Of a DNA stretch of 64,000 nucleotides, positions 44,634 to 52,992 are shown in pieces (the first letter of the stretch is position 1; every line of letters begins with the position of its first letter). Origin of the DNA: Natrinema sp. SYSU A 869 (GTDB taxonomy: Archaea > Halobacteriota > Halobacteria > Halobacteriales > Natrialbaceae); contig NZ_CP082248.1 of NCBI RefSeq assembly GCF_019879105.1, positions 186,001 through 250,000 of the forward strand. The letters are read 5' to 3'. The position numbers and the translations under genes are program-made. The notes below the pieces were generated by a model that did no database searches, was not told where the DNA came from, and saw only the letters and a program-made list of their open reading frames with translations.

Positions 44634-45455
44634 ATGGAGGCCCTCAACGCTTTCAAGCGGAACGAATACACCGGAGAAAACCGGTGCACACCATGCACGG
44701 TCGTAAACGCCGGTATTGCTGTAATACTCGCCGGGGCCGTGGGAGTCGCCGCTGGGACTAGCGTTGGAATCGTCTCCTTCCTCGGTGCACTCGCTCTTAT
44801 CTATTTTCGCGGCTATCTCCTACCAGGAACGCCGACACTCACGAAACGCTATCTCCCCGCATCGGTGCTCGAACTGTTCGGCAAAGAATCGGTCGCGGAT
44901 CGGGTCTCACGATCGATCGACGCCGACACAGCGACCGAAGAGCAACTCGTCGCCATCGGTGCCCTCACGGACGACGAAGCCCCGGCGCTGACTGACTCGT
45001 TCGCTACCGCGTGGGGGGCAGCAATCGAAGGAATCCGCTTCGAGGATATCGATGAGTCCGTGCTTCGGACACTCTTTGGCACCGATGACGTCTCGAGACA
45101 CGCTGCGACCGGGGCCGTCATCGATGGGAATCAGTCGATACGCTGGATTTCCGAATCGGCACTGATTGCGGACGTCGCTGCAGGTCGTCTCCTTGCTGAA
45201 CGGGGCAGCGGATGGGAAACCCTGTCACCAAACGACCAAATCGCCCTTCTCCGGAGCCTTCGCCTCTTTATCCGCGTTTGTCCGACGTGTGATGGATCCG
45301 TCGACGTTACGGAACGAACGGTCGACCCGTGTTGTGAACGCCCACACACGCTGATAGAAGTCGCATGTTCGGACTGTGAGACGCCACTGGCCGACGATGC
45401 AGTGGTTGGAATCGACGATGACGCGCCGGGGCGACTCCGCGCGATTCGAGTGTAA
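44634..45455 (+). CDS. membrane-anchored protein with C-terminal zinc ribbon
   Basis: A 273-residue protein. After a short N-terminus with CTPC (residues 18-21) come two hydrophobic segments (NAGIAVILAGAVGVAAG, GIVSFLGALALIYFRG). The middle is acidic and helical. Near residues 213-250 lie RVCPTCDGSV, DPCCERPH and VACSDCETPL, three Cys pairs that suggest a zinc-binding ribbon. The family is haloarchaeal and unnamed to me. Function unknown. Confidence 0.65.
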   Translation: MEALNAFKRNEYTGENRCTPCTVVNAGIAVILAGAVGVAAGTSVGIVSFLGALALIYFRGYLLPGTPTLTKRYLPASVLELFGKESVADRVSRSIDADTATEEQLVAIGALTDDEAPALTDSFATAWGAAIEGIRFEDIDESVLRTLFGTDDVSRHAATGAVIDGNQSIRWISESALIADVAAGRLLAERGSGWETLSPNDQIALLRSLRLFIRVCPTCDGSVDVTERTVDPCCERPHTLIEVACSDCETPLADDAVVGIDDDAPGRLRAIRV

Positions 45456-45469
45456 ATACCCTTTAGCAC

Positions 45470-45760
45470 TCAGTCAGAGGGATTCTCTGGAGATCGTTCG
45501 TTGGCTTGCAGGACGAACGATCGTTCAGGTGGCGGCGACGCTTCGAACTGTACACTTCGAACTAACCGGTAGTATTTCCGATTTCCCTGATGATAGTGCT
45601 CGAGTAACTCCGCGTCTTCGAGCACCGAGAGGTGGTGCGAAGCCGTTTTTCCGTCCATTCCGACTGCTTCGGTAAGCTCCGAAACGTACATCGGCCTGTG
45701 CGTGAGCTCACGGAGTATTTTTAGGCGCTGGCTGCTTCCGAACACCTCGAGCAGCGTCAT
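45470..45760 (-). CDS. ArsR-type winged-helix regulator
   Basis: A 96-residue regulator: FGSSQRLKILRELTHRPMYV, then ELTEAVGMDGKTASHHLSVL as the recognition helix and LLEHYHQGNRKYYRLV as the wing. No metal-binding Cys pair is seen, so it is not a classical metal sensor. It is convergent with the 44634-45455 gene. Target unknown. Confidence 0.85.
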   Translation of the reverse strand: MTLLEVFGSSQRLKILRELTHRPMYVSELTEAVGMDGKTASHHLSVLEDAELLEHYHQGNRKYYRLVRSVQFEASPPPERSFVLQANERSPENPSD

Positions 45761-45855
45761 ACGAGTACACGAGTAGGGCCGATTATAAATAGTTACTCGA
45801 GAAATGTTATGATTTCATCCACAAACTTAACCAGTGGCAGCACAAATAACATACT

Positions 45856-46161
45856 ATGGTCAAAAAGGTTGATTTTCCAAGCAGCCAACCACAAGACACG
45901 GCGACGATTACGGACGGATTCTTCGAACGGGAAGTGTACCTGTCCGGGGGAGACACGGCAGCGTTCCTCCGGACGTTGGCGGACGCCGTCGAGGACGGCA
46001 ACGAATTGCACGTAAGCGGTGACGACTGGGAAATCCCGTTCGAGTTCGCCGAGCCGATCGAAGTCGAGATCGAATTCTCGAACCAATCGAAAGCCGAACT
46101 CGAGATCGAATTCGAGTTCGAGGAACCGAAGACGAGCACAGGCGACCTAAACGTCGAGTGA
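45856..46161 (+). CDS. amphi-Trp domain protein
   Basis: A 101-residue protein with the amphi-Trp pattern: GFFEREVYLSGGDTAAFLRT, then GNELHVSGDDWEIPFEFAEP with the conserved Trp, and alternating acidic strands at the end (EVEIEFSNQSKAELEIEF). The domain is widespread in haloarchaea and of unknown biochemical role. A TATA-like TATAAATAG at about 45785 lies upstream. Confidence 0.78.
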   Translation: MVKKVDFPSSQPQDTATITDGFFEREVYLSGGDTAAFLRTLADAVEDGNELHVSGDDWEIPFEFAEPIEVEIEFSNQSKAELEIEFEFEEPKTSTGDLNVE

Positions 46162-46201
46162 TCGTCGAATCGGTAGTTGGTCTATAGGTTCCATTTGGAT
46201 A

Positions 46202-46677
46202 TCAGTCGTCGCTCGGTGCCGCTGCGCCGCCGTCGTCGGCACTGACGCCGGTTCCGGGTCCGACATCGATCCCGAGTTCGTCGAGTTTCTCGTCGGGGAC
46301 GACACCGTCGACCCAGCCGCGGTGGTCGTAGTACTCCGCCTTCATCTCGTCGAGTTCGCAGTACTCGCCCTCCGAAGCGCCCTGACCCGGGATGCCGTCC
46401 TCGAGGAAGCGCTCCGGTAGCGAGTCGTCCACCCCGTCGAAGCCACGAGGTTGTTGTAGTACCGTTCGAGGTTGTAGATGCGCTCGCCGGCCTCGAGGAG
46501 TTCGTCCTCGGTGACGTCGCGGCCGGTCATCCCGTTGTACTGGAGGACGTACTCTTCGATGCCCTCTGCGAAGGCGTTGAACTTGCAGATGTCGAAGGAG
46601 TCCGAGATCGCGTGGAGATCCTGGAATTGGGCGGTGAGTCCGCCCTTGCCCTCGTACTCGTAAGGATCTGGGTTCAT
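46202..46677 (-). pseudogene. C-terminal fragment of aldehyde ferredoxin oxidoreductase
   Basis: FDICKFNAFAEGIEEYV and LEAGERIYNLERYYNN, then after a frame break DDSLPERFLEDGIPG and DEMKAEYYDHRGWVDG: together the C-terminal 140 residues of tungsten aldehyde:ferredoxin oxidoreductase. One extra G (minus strand) near 46443 joins the two parts as LVGFDGVDDSLPERF. The N-terminal three quarters with the pterin and cluster sites are missing, so this is a true fragment. Confidence 0.75.
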
Positions 46678-46729
46678 CGGCTTTTTCTTAGGGATTGTAG
46701 CCACGTTACTTGGAAGCCACCTCGTCCTC

Positions 46730-47188
46730 ATGGCCCGCACCCGGCTGGCGAACGCGACGGTAGATGACGCCGACATCGCCGTCGAGTGGAGAGCAGGGTG
46801 GCCGCAACGCGCTCGGCGTAAGCTCATGGTCGTCACGCTCGCAGTTGTCAGCCTTCTCGCTGGACTGGCTGTCTGGCAAATAGGATGGAGGGCGGTGACT
46901 ACCGTCCTGCCCGGCGGGATGGTGCCCGTATTCATGCTCCGCTCAATGGTTACCGAGCGCACGTATCGCGCGACATCGGCGGGGCTAGAACAGCGCAGAG
47001 AGGGGCGATGGTTTGTCCCCCGTCGCCTTATTCCATGGTCAAGGTTCGATGGCTTCAGCGTGACCAACGATGCAGTCGTCCTCCATCGGACGTTACCCTA
47101 CGTCGACATCCGATGCCGGCGCTACCTTATCGACGACGAAGCAGTCGTCGCGGCACTCGAAGACCATCTTGACCGCCGGGACCCGTAG
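46730..47188 (+). CDS. small membrane protein with PH-like C-terminal domain
   Basis: 152 residues. Two hydrophobic segments (LMVVTLAVVSLLAGLAVWQ, AVTTVLPGGMVPVFML) precede a beta-rich part (TYRATSAGLEQRREGRWFVP, WSRFDGFSVTNDAVVLHR) that looks like the PH-like DUF found after two helices in bacterial and archaeal proteins. It divergently faces the AOR fragment. Function unknown. Confidence 0.65.
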   Translation: MARTRLANATVDDADIAVEWRAGWPQRARRKLMVVTLAVVSLLAGLAVWQIGWRAVTTVLPGGMVPVFMLRSMVTERTYRATSAGLEQRREGRWFVPRRLIPWSRFDGFSVTNDAVVLHRTLPYVDIRCRRYLIDDEAVVAALEDHLDRRDP

Positions 47189-47206
47189 CGTATCTGTATT
47201 CCTCGA

Positions 47207-47412
47207 TTAGAGTGACCGCTCAAGATTGTGAGTGAGGCAGGTGATCGTGAGCTCTCGAAATTGTTTCCACCAACGCCGTGAGCGGATGAACGAACCGTAC
47301 TTGCGTTTGAGGCGAGAGTTTACCGTCTCGTTCTGACTGCGCTGACCGTAGAGGTCAGCGTCCAGTCGAGCATTCCACGCTTTGTGGAGTGACGAGAACT
47401 CCCGATGCTTGG
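47207..47412 (-). pseudogene. C-terminal transposase fragment
   Basis: TKHREFSSLHKAWNARLDAD, then NETVNSRLKRKYGSFIRSRR and WWKQFRELTITCLTHNLER: the glutamate helix and C-terminus of a haloarchaeal IS5/IS4-type DDE transposase. Its 5' part is replaced by the IS200/IS605-type element at 47412, which cut into it. Confidence 0.65.
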
Positions 47413-47735
47413 TGACATCCTCCCACGCCTAAAGGCGCGGGCCTCCCACCCGGTGTTTGCCGGGCAGGTCAATCCTGACGGTTGGGGGGTCTACGGTTTG
47501 TGACCGACAGCACTGGCTCTGCCACGAAGCCGTTACTCCTACCACAGCGATGGCTTGGAGGTATCTTATTTTGTGTCGGTCGGTGCGGTCGGCTTACTTG
47601 TTTGATTTCGGCTCTCGCCGTGGCAAACACCGAGTCAACTGCCAGTTTTCCGCGCACGACTGTTGTGACGAGTAGATGACCAATCAAGCTTACGGTGCGT
47701 ATCCACGGCCTGAAGACCGTGGTATTACGCCTGTT
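47412..47735 (-). mobile_element. non-autonomous IS200/IS605-type element, 324 bp
   Basis: The right end (minus strand) is the hairpin CCCGCGCC-TTTA-GGCGTGGG at 47422-47441 ending in AGGATGTCAC; the left end is CCACGGTC-TTCA-GGCCGTGG at 47703-47722. Both match the 17471-18034 family in structure, and the left hairpin also in sequence. No protein is encoded. It is the smallest complete copy here. Confidence 0.7.
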
Positions 47736-47800
47736 CCTCAGTATAATTTTTATTCAACACGTACCAAGGTCCGAATATCGGACCAAACAGAGGCACAGCG

Positions 47801-47943
47801 ATGAATGCAGCTGTCGATGCTCTGTTCTACAACGATTCCGAAATTTGTCATATCTGAACTCAGATGATTTCCGGGAAATTCGCGACGAATTCGCAGCGGC
47901 GCTCAGTGACCACACGAGAAAACAAATTACAATGATAATATAG
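47801..47943 (+). CDS. small unknown protein, frame break at 47841
   Basis: From ATG 47801 the frame reads MNAAVDALFYNDSE and soon stops. Adding one A to the AAA run at 47841-47843 gives NLSYLNSDDFREIRDEFAAA and a stop at 47941-47943, a 47-residue protein that is acidic and helical. The repaired frame is much more protein-like than either piece. No family recognised. Confidence 0.4.
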
Positions 47944-48043
47944 GATAGTATGATGCAATACATATTCCGAGAAGAAAACCTATAGTTCGGCGATTGTATG
48001 AAGTTTTATTATGTGCCTGCATCAACGAACGCTCGAGAGTAGA

Positions 48044-48685
48044 ATGAACAGTAGAGACGACTTTGACGTCGAACTTTCCCCGAGGGGTATCGTTCTTTTG
48101 AAGATTCGTATGGATAACCCGACAGCCCCCGTTCGGGAAATCAGAGATATCCTCGCGGATCAGTACGGCATCGAACTGTCACACAACCGGGTGAACGAAC
48201 TTCTCCACGATATGTCTGACAAAGACGTCTTCCGGAAATCAATCCAACCGAACAAACGAATCTTCGATTACCACAGCTTCAGAATCGCGTTTCACTACCC
48301 TAACTTCGAGGACCAGTGGGAAGAGTGCTACTTGGAACTCGTCGAGGACCCGCATGTCGTCATGTTCTGTAACGCGGACAGCAACTACCATTGGCAGCTT
48401 CTCATGCAGTTCAACGGTGACCGTGAGGCGGAACAGTGGATGCATCACTTCTTCAAAAAGCACGGATCGCTGATCGCACAGTTCGATAATACGAAGCTAC
48501 CGACGGTCCACAAGTTCGACACCCATTCGTCCGTCTTCGACGAAAAGCTCTGGCAGACGGAAGAGGGTCGGGAATATTGCAGAACGCACGAGAGGAGCAC
48601 AGCGACAAAGAGACCATTGCCACTGATGGGAGCGGCGATACGCAGTCGTAGGCTGCCACCGTTAGACGTCGTCGTGAGTAAGTAA
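48044..48685 (+). CDS. winged-helix regulator (Lrp-like, haloarchaeal)
   Basis: I start it at ATG 48044 (MNSRDDFDVELS), 213 residues. Residues 10-65 form a winged helix (GIVLLKIRMDNPTAPVREIR, GIELSHNRVNELLHDM). Residues 80-150 (FRIAFHYPNFEDQWEECYLE, VVMFCNADSNYHWQLLMQFN) resemble the ligand-binding fold of Lrp/AsnC. Such regulators often sit beside transport or amino-acid genes; here the binding-protein operon starts 0.9 kb downstream. Its 3' end overlaps the VOC gene by 24 nt. Confidence 0.72.
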   Translation: MNSRDDFDVELSPRGIVLLKIRMDNPTAPVREIRDILADQYGIELSHNRVNELLHDMSDKDVFRKSIQPNKRIFDYHSFRIAFHYPNFEDQWEECYLELVEDPHVVMFCNADSNYHWQLLMQFNGDREAEQWMHHFFKKHGSLIAQFDNTKLPTVHKFDTHSSVFDEKLWQTEEGREYCRTHERSTATKRPLPLMGAAIRSRRLPPLDVVVSK

Positions 48686-49087
48686 CGTCCGCTCGGTATC
48701 GTCAGGGATCGGTTCGTACGTGATTATCTCGAGGAGATTACCGTCCGGATCCAGAAAATAAAACCCTTCAAAGGAGTCCCAATCGTACGGCCCCTGCTTC
48801 GGGAACTGGCCGTCGAGTTCGGATATCATCCGGTCGTAGTTCTCGCGATCGGTTTCGAACGCAATATGTGCCTTATCGAGTGGATGCGTAATGTTCTCTT
48901 CGCCCCACTCGTCGGCTCGTCCAGTTTCAGCGAGCGTGAGGACGGTCTCTCCGGCTTCGAACATCGCATGTTCGCCCTGAAAATCGGACGGTGGTCGGAG
49001 CAGGTCTAACTCGAGTACCTTTCGGTAGAACGGGTAGCAGGCGTCAAGATCATTGACGTCTACGTTGATGTGATCGATGGCGTCCAT
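48662..49087 (-). CDS. VOC family (glyoxalase-like) metalloprotein
   Basis: A 141-residue protein with two beta-alpha-beta-beta-beta repeats: DHINVDVNDLDACYPFYRKV, then KAHIAFETDRENYDRMISEL and FEGFYFLDPDGNLLEIITYE. The first His and the last Glu are at the positions used for metal binding in VOC enzymes. It could act on a glyoxal adduct, an aromatic ring or an antibiotic. It follows the cupin gene in the same direction. Confidence 0.85.
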   Translation of the reverse strand: MDAIDHINVDVNDLDACYPFYRKVLELDLLRPPSDFQGEHAMFEAGETVLTLAETGRADEWGEENITHPLDKAHIAFETDRENYDRMISELDGQFPKQGPYDWDSFEGFYFLDPDGNLLEIITYEPIPDDTERTLLTHDDV

Positions 49088-49095
49088 ACGGAACC

Positions 49096-49485
49096 CTACT
49101 TGTTCGATTCGATCGAATTGGTTTGTTTTGGCTCACTCGCATCGCGGTTGTCTCCCCAGTTCGGGGCGTCTCGAGGAGGACTCAAGACACCGATCCCCAC
49201 GGCAGGTTCGTCACCGCGGTTCTCCGCACCGTGGAACTCGTCGCTGGAGAAGAGGTAGGAGTCGCCGGGTTCTAGCGGCACTTCTCCGTCTTCGAGAACA
49301 GCGATAAGCCGACCAGAGATGAGAAACCCAATCTGTTCGTTCGAATGCCGGTGAGTCGGGAGGGTCGCTCCCGGTTCAATCCGCCAAAATTTCATGCTCG
49401 TCTGCGCCCCTCCTGCGAGGTCCGCCAGTCGGACCCCCGGGGACGGCTCTCCGTATTCACGGTCGGTTTTACGCACGCGATCCAT
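49096..49485 (-). CDS. small cupin protein
   Basis: A 129-residue single cupin. The two motifs are ATLPTHRHSNEQIGFLISGR with the metal-binding His pair and Glu/Gln, and LEPGDSYLFSSDEFHGAENR with the second His. I chose ATG 49485 (MDRVRKTDREYG). It is divergent from the binding-protein operon and followed by the VOC gene 9 nt on. Cupin plus VOC pairs occur in small-molecule degradation, which may be the theme here. Confidence 0.85.
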   Translation of the reverse strand: MDRVRKTDREYGEPSPGVRLADLAGGAQTSMKFWRIEPGATLPTHRHSNEQIGFLISGRLIAVLEDGEVPLEPGDSYLFSSDEFHGAENRGDEPAVGIGVLSPPRDAPNWGDNRDASEPKQTNSIESNK

Positions 49486-49571
49486 GATAGGTGACAAAAT
49501 TTCACCTGCTCACTTAAAACTTCCCACGATACTATTAATAGCTAGTGTAATGTCTACGACTTAGATGAGAA

Positions 49572-50465
49572 ATGACTGACAAAGTAAGACTATTCCATCT
49601 CCCGTTCTCGTTCATGCTGCCACAGAAGGTGGCAGTCGAGAAGGGATACTTCGAAGCGGAAGGGCTGCAGGTCGAGCTGGTTGAACGCGACAGAGGCGAC
49701 GTCGATTGGAAGTACATTCCCGCAGAGGAGTCGCTGACGGACGATCACGGCGTGGACATCTACCCGATCTGCAAGTGGGAAAGCATCAAACGGACGTGGG
49801 AGATGGACGACGGCCGGATCGTCGGGAAGGGAACGTTCGCGAACCAGCCGTATACCGTCTACGTTCGCGAGGAGAGTGACATCGCGGACCCGAGTGATCT
49901 CGCGAACGTTCCAGTCGGGGTCAACAAACGAACCGGCCAAGAGTACACGGTAATCCGAGCGCTCGAGAACCACATGCCGAGTGATGCGGTAACACTCGAG
50001 CATCACGGGATGCCGACCGATCGACTTCGTGCGCTTCGGGACGGGGACGTTGAGGCCGTCTCGTTGCTGGAACCACAGAGCACTCTCGCCGAGAAGCTCG
50101 GATTCCGACCTGTTCTGCAGTTCGAGAACCACATGGGTATCGTCGGTGCCGACGCGGTCGACGGTAGTGTCCTCGAGAAGTTCATACGAGGGTACGAACG
50201 CGCTGCATCGGATATCAACGAACAACCGGCGGCGTATCGAGATGCCTATCTCGAGATGCTACGGGCGGACGCCGACGTTGCACCGGACCTCTTCGACGAC
50301 ATCGAATACGAAGCGCTCCTCGAGGATATCGAGGTTCCGCGGTACGAGTCGCCAGAGGTCGCCGATCGCGAGGAGTTGTCCGACCACCTCTCGTGGATGA
50401 AACGCCGGCAACTCGTCGACGAAAGCGCCGACATCGACGCGATCGTTGCACCAATCGAACGATGA
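49572..50465 (+). CDS. NMT1-type substrate-binding protein 1, no signal peptide
   Basis: A 297-residue protein of the NMT1/SsuA periplasmic-binding fold: FMLPQKVAVEKGYFEAEGLQ at residues 15-34, then DIADPSDLANVPVGVNKRTG and GDVEAVSLLEPQSTLAEKLG. It opens directly with the first strand (MTDKVRLFHLPF); there is no signal peptide or lipobox Cys. Its stop overlaps the next start (ATGA at 50462-50465). Binding proteins of NitT/TauT importers are normally secreted, so a cytoplasmic role is possible. Confidence 0.78.
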   Translation: MTDKVRLFHLPFSFMLPQKVAVEKGYFEAEGLQVELVERDRGDVDWKYIPAEESLTDDHGVDIYPICKWESIKRTWEMDDGRIVGKGTFANQPYTVYVREESDIADPSDLANVPVGVNKRTGQEYTVIRALENHMPSDAVTLEHHGMPTDRLRALRDGDVEAVSLLEPQSTLAEKLGFRPVLQFENHMGIVGADAVDGSVLEKFIRGYERAASDINEQPAAYRDAYLEMLRADADVAPDLFDDIEYEALLEDIEVPRYESPEVADREELSDHLSWMKRRQLVDESADIDAIVAPIER

Positions 50466-51454
50466 ACGTCGAACGCCAACAGGCCGTGCTGGACGCTCAC
50501 CACGACGCCGGCGACGATCGTCCGGTTATGCGTGCTCGCTTCGAACACAACGGAAGCCCCCGTTACATGCTGTATACGATCAAACGGCTCGGTCTCGACC
50601 ACGAGCACGGCTTCCACCTGGACGTCCAACTCGTCTCCGACACGTTGGAAGGGGGAATGGAGACCGTCGAAGCGCGCTTACAGGACGGCGATGCCGATCT
50701 CATCGATATCGATTACATTTCCACCGCCCGCGAACGCTCTCGCGGCGCCGATATCGTTGCCATCTATCCGTACGGTCGAACGGTTGGTAAACTCGTGGCG
50801 CCGGAACATACCGATATCGACGGATTGGCTGACCTTTCGGGGCATCGTATCGGTGTCGTTCGCCGCCTCGACAAGAACTGGATTCTCGCCCGTGCGGCGT
50901 GTCGATCGTACCACGGCTTCGACCCCGACGAGACGGCCACGCCAGTCGAAGCTGGCTCGAAGGTCGAGCTCACCCGGATGCTTCGCGACGGTGAAGTAGA
51001 TGCAGTACTCCAGTTCTGGCAGATCGTTCCCGAAATTACGGAACGAGGACCGTACGAAGTGGTCGTTTCGATGGCCAACGTCGTGCAGCGTCTGGCTCGG
51101 ACGGACAACCGCGTACCGGTGTCGACGTTCCTGACCAGTGAGGAATTCCTCGCCGAACGGGAGACTACCGTTCGCCGGTTCACGGCTGCGTATCGTGACG
51201 CCGTCGATCGGCTCCTGACAGACGACGATCTCTGGGATGAAATCGGCGAGAAACTGATGACGGACGACGATCCAGTGACCGTCGCGTCGATCCGGGACGG
51301 CTGGCGCGACATGGTTGTCCGAGAGTGGGATGCCGAGACGGTTCGGGGGATGGAACAACTGTTCGATCAGCTGCTCGAGGTCGCCGGACCAAACGCGCTC
51401 GGCGTCGACCACATTCCGTCGGGAACATTCCGCCTTCTGGAGGACGATCGATGA
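50462..51454 (+). CDS. NMT1-type substrate-binding protein 2, no signal peptide
   Basis: 330 residues from ATG 50462. Similar fold: PRYMLYTIKRLGLDHEHGFH, GDADLIDIDYISTARERSRG, VAPEHTDIDGLADLSGHRIG and DGEVDAVLQFWQIVPEITER. The N-terminus (MNVERQQAVLDAHHDAGDD) is charged and is no signal peptide. It overlaps both neighbours by 4 nt, so the three genes are translationally coupled. Its ligand likely differs from those of its neighbours, because the pocket segments differ. Confidence 0.78.
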   Translation: MNVERQQAVLDAHHDAGDDRPVMRARFEHNGSPRYMLYTIKRLGLDHEHGFHLDVQLVSDTLEGGMETVEARLQDGDADLIDIDYISTARERSRGADIVAIYPYGRTVGKLVAPEHTDIDGLADLSGHRIGVVRRLDKNWILARAACRSYHGFDPDETATPVEAGSKVELTRMLRDGEVDAVLQFWQIVPEITERGPYEVVVSMANVVQRLARTDNRVPVSTFLTSEEFLAERETTVRRFTAAYRDAVDRLLTDDDLWDEIGEKLMTDDDPVTVASIRDGWRDMVVREWDAETVRGMEQLFDQLLEVAGPNALGVDHIPSGTFRLLEDDR

Positions 51455-52434
51455 CTACCGTCACCTTCCAGCTCAACTGGGAGCCAAACGGCTTTCAGGC
51501 ACCGTACTTTCTCGCCCGCCGGAAGGGGTTTTATGAAGCGGAAGGGCTCGACGTTCAATTCGTCGAGGGGCACGGCTCGCCGTTCGCGGCTGAACAGACC
51601 GCTCGCGGTCGCGCCGATGTGGGTCTCGCGGGTGCCAGCGCCGTCCTCGCGAAAGGAAGCGAGGGGTTCGATCCGCTGGCAGTCGCTGCACTGACGAAAC
51701 GGACTCCCGCGGCGATCTACACGCTCCGTGACGTCTTCGGTGAGCCGTTGACAGACCTGTCTCAGCTCGCCGGAAAGACGGTCGCACCGTCGGCGACGAA
51801 AACGAGAATCCTCGCAGCACAAGCCCTGGAACAGGCCGGTATCAGAGATACCGTCGACCTCCTGGAGGTTGATCCGAACACGCATCACCGGGTCGAACAC
51901 CAATTACTCGACGGAAGCGTCGATGCAGCCGTCGGGGTCGTCACGAACGGGCGCGAACTTGAACGCGAGTACGACCGGCGGGCCGACGAACTCGCCATCG
52001 GCGAGTCGCTCGGCGTCTACGGAATGATGCTCGTCGCAAACCGCGAGTTCGCGGAAGGCGACCCGGGGACGGTTCGATCGCTGCTGCGCGCGATCGCACG
52101 AGGATGGATAGAAGCGACCAACGACCCGGAAGCGGCGCTTGATGCGCTCGTCGATCGGAACGCGACGCTGGAGCGACGAAGCGAGATCGAACTGGCGAAG
52201 TTCCACGCGGCCGCTTCGGGGCTGCAGTATACCGACCATGTACGTGAAGCGGGGTGGGGAGCCCATCAAGCCGACCGCTGGCGACGGCTCGGCGATCTCC
52301 TCGCTGAAACCGACCTCCTCGACGGCAACGTCGATCCCGATGATGCGTGGACGAACACGTATATCGACCGGGATGCACCGCCGATACGGGAGTACGCGAC
52401 ACGAATCGGCCGGAACCCAGAGGGGGCCGACTGA
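51451..52434 (+). CDS. NMT1-type substrate-binding protein 3, no signal peptide
   Basis: 327 residues from ATG 51451. The first residues are already the mature fold: TFQLNWEPNGFQAPYFLARR, followed by GFYEAEGLDVQFVEGHG and RGRADVGLAGASAVLAKG, the classical NMT1/ThiY opening. LNWEPN is the pyrimidine-binding opening of THI5-like proteins, but the CCCFC motif of THI5 enzymes is absent. No signal peptide. The gene ends in an ATGA overlap with a short frame at 52434. Confidence 0.82.
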   Translation: MTTVTFQLNWEPNGFQAPYFLARRKGFYEAEGLDVQFVEGHGSPFAAEQTARGRADVGLAGASAVLAKGSEGFDPLAVAALTKRTPAAIYTLRDVFGEPLTDLSQLAGKTVAPSATKTRILAAQALEQAGIRDTVDLLEVDPNTHHRVEHQLLDGSVDAAVGVVTNGRELEREYDRRADELAIGESLGVYGMMLVANREFAEGDPGTVRSLLRAIARGWIEATNDPEAALDALVDRNATLERRSEIELAKFHAAASGLQYTDHVREAGWGAHQADRWRRLGDLLAETDLLDGNVDPDDAWTNTYIDRDAPPIREYATRIGRNPEGAD

Positions 52435-52517
52435 TGAGCGTGCGACTCGAGCTCGCTTTGCTGGTCGTGCCCGGTATCGAGGTCTCTACAGTCCGATCAC
52501 CCTCGTACCCCGGCTAG
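52434..52517 (+). pseudogene. short stub of an ABC permease
   Basis: ATG 52434 overlaps the stop of the binding-protein gene and reads MSVRLELALLVVPGI, a plausible first membrane segment, but ends after 27 codons. I infer that the permease of this operon has been deleted. Confidence 0.35.
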
Positions 52518-52695
52518 ACTCGTCTCGTCGGTACGACACGCCGAACTGTGAGAGGATTGTTCCCCGAACTCGGAGGCGACTGGTCTCGGCGGCCTGCTGC
52601 TCAGGTCGGCTGTCTGATAAAGCCGTGAGATTGAGAATTGAGGTGAAAACGTCCGAAAGTATTACAAATACATGAATGATGTGGGTAGTTGACGC

Positions 52696-52992
52696 ATGAG
52701 TTCACCAACGGACGACTTCCTGATCCTGCGAGAGCTTCCGGAACCGATTACGACCGACGAACTGGATGGGGCAGCGGAGCAATCCGGAGAGGCGCTAAAG
52801 GAACTCCGCGATGAGGGTGTCGACATTCGCTGGGTCGATTCGGAGGTAATGACGAACGACGACGAAGAGGTCGTCGGGACGTTCTGTCACTATCGTGCGG
52901 AGAGCGAGGATGCAGTCCGCGAACACGCTGAGCGAGCCGGGCTTCCGGCAACGAAAATTACGCGTCGAGGTGAACCGTTGTCCGGAGAATGA
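52696..52992 (+). CDS. DUF4242 protein
   Basis: A 98-residue protein of the DUF4242 (SCO4226-like, nickel-binding) type. FLILRELPEPITTDELDGAA opens the ferredoxin-like fold, IRWVDSEVMTNDDEEVVGTF is the central hairpin, and YRAESEDAVREHAERAGLPA is the typical last helix. It overlaps the next gene by 4 nt (ATGA). The role of the family is unknown. Confidence 0.75.
   Translation: MSSPTDDFLILRELPEPITTDELDGAAEQSGEALKELRDEGVDIRWVDSEVMTNDDEEVVGTFCHYRAESEDAVREHAERAGLPATKITRRGEPLSGE

Noticed and set aside
51451-52434. THI5-type thiamin pyrimidine synthase
   Set aside because: The LNWEPN opening fits, but the CCCFC active-site motif is absent, so an enzyme call is not supported.
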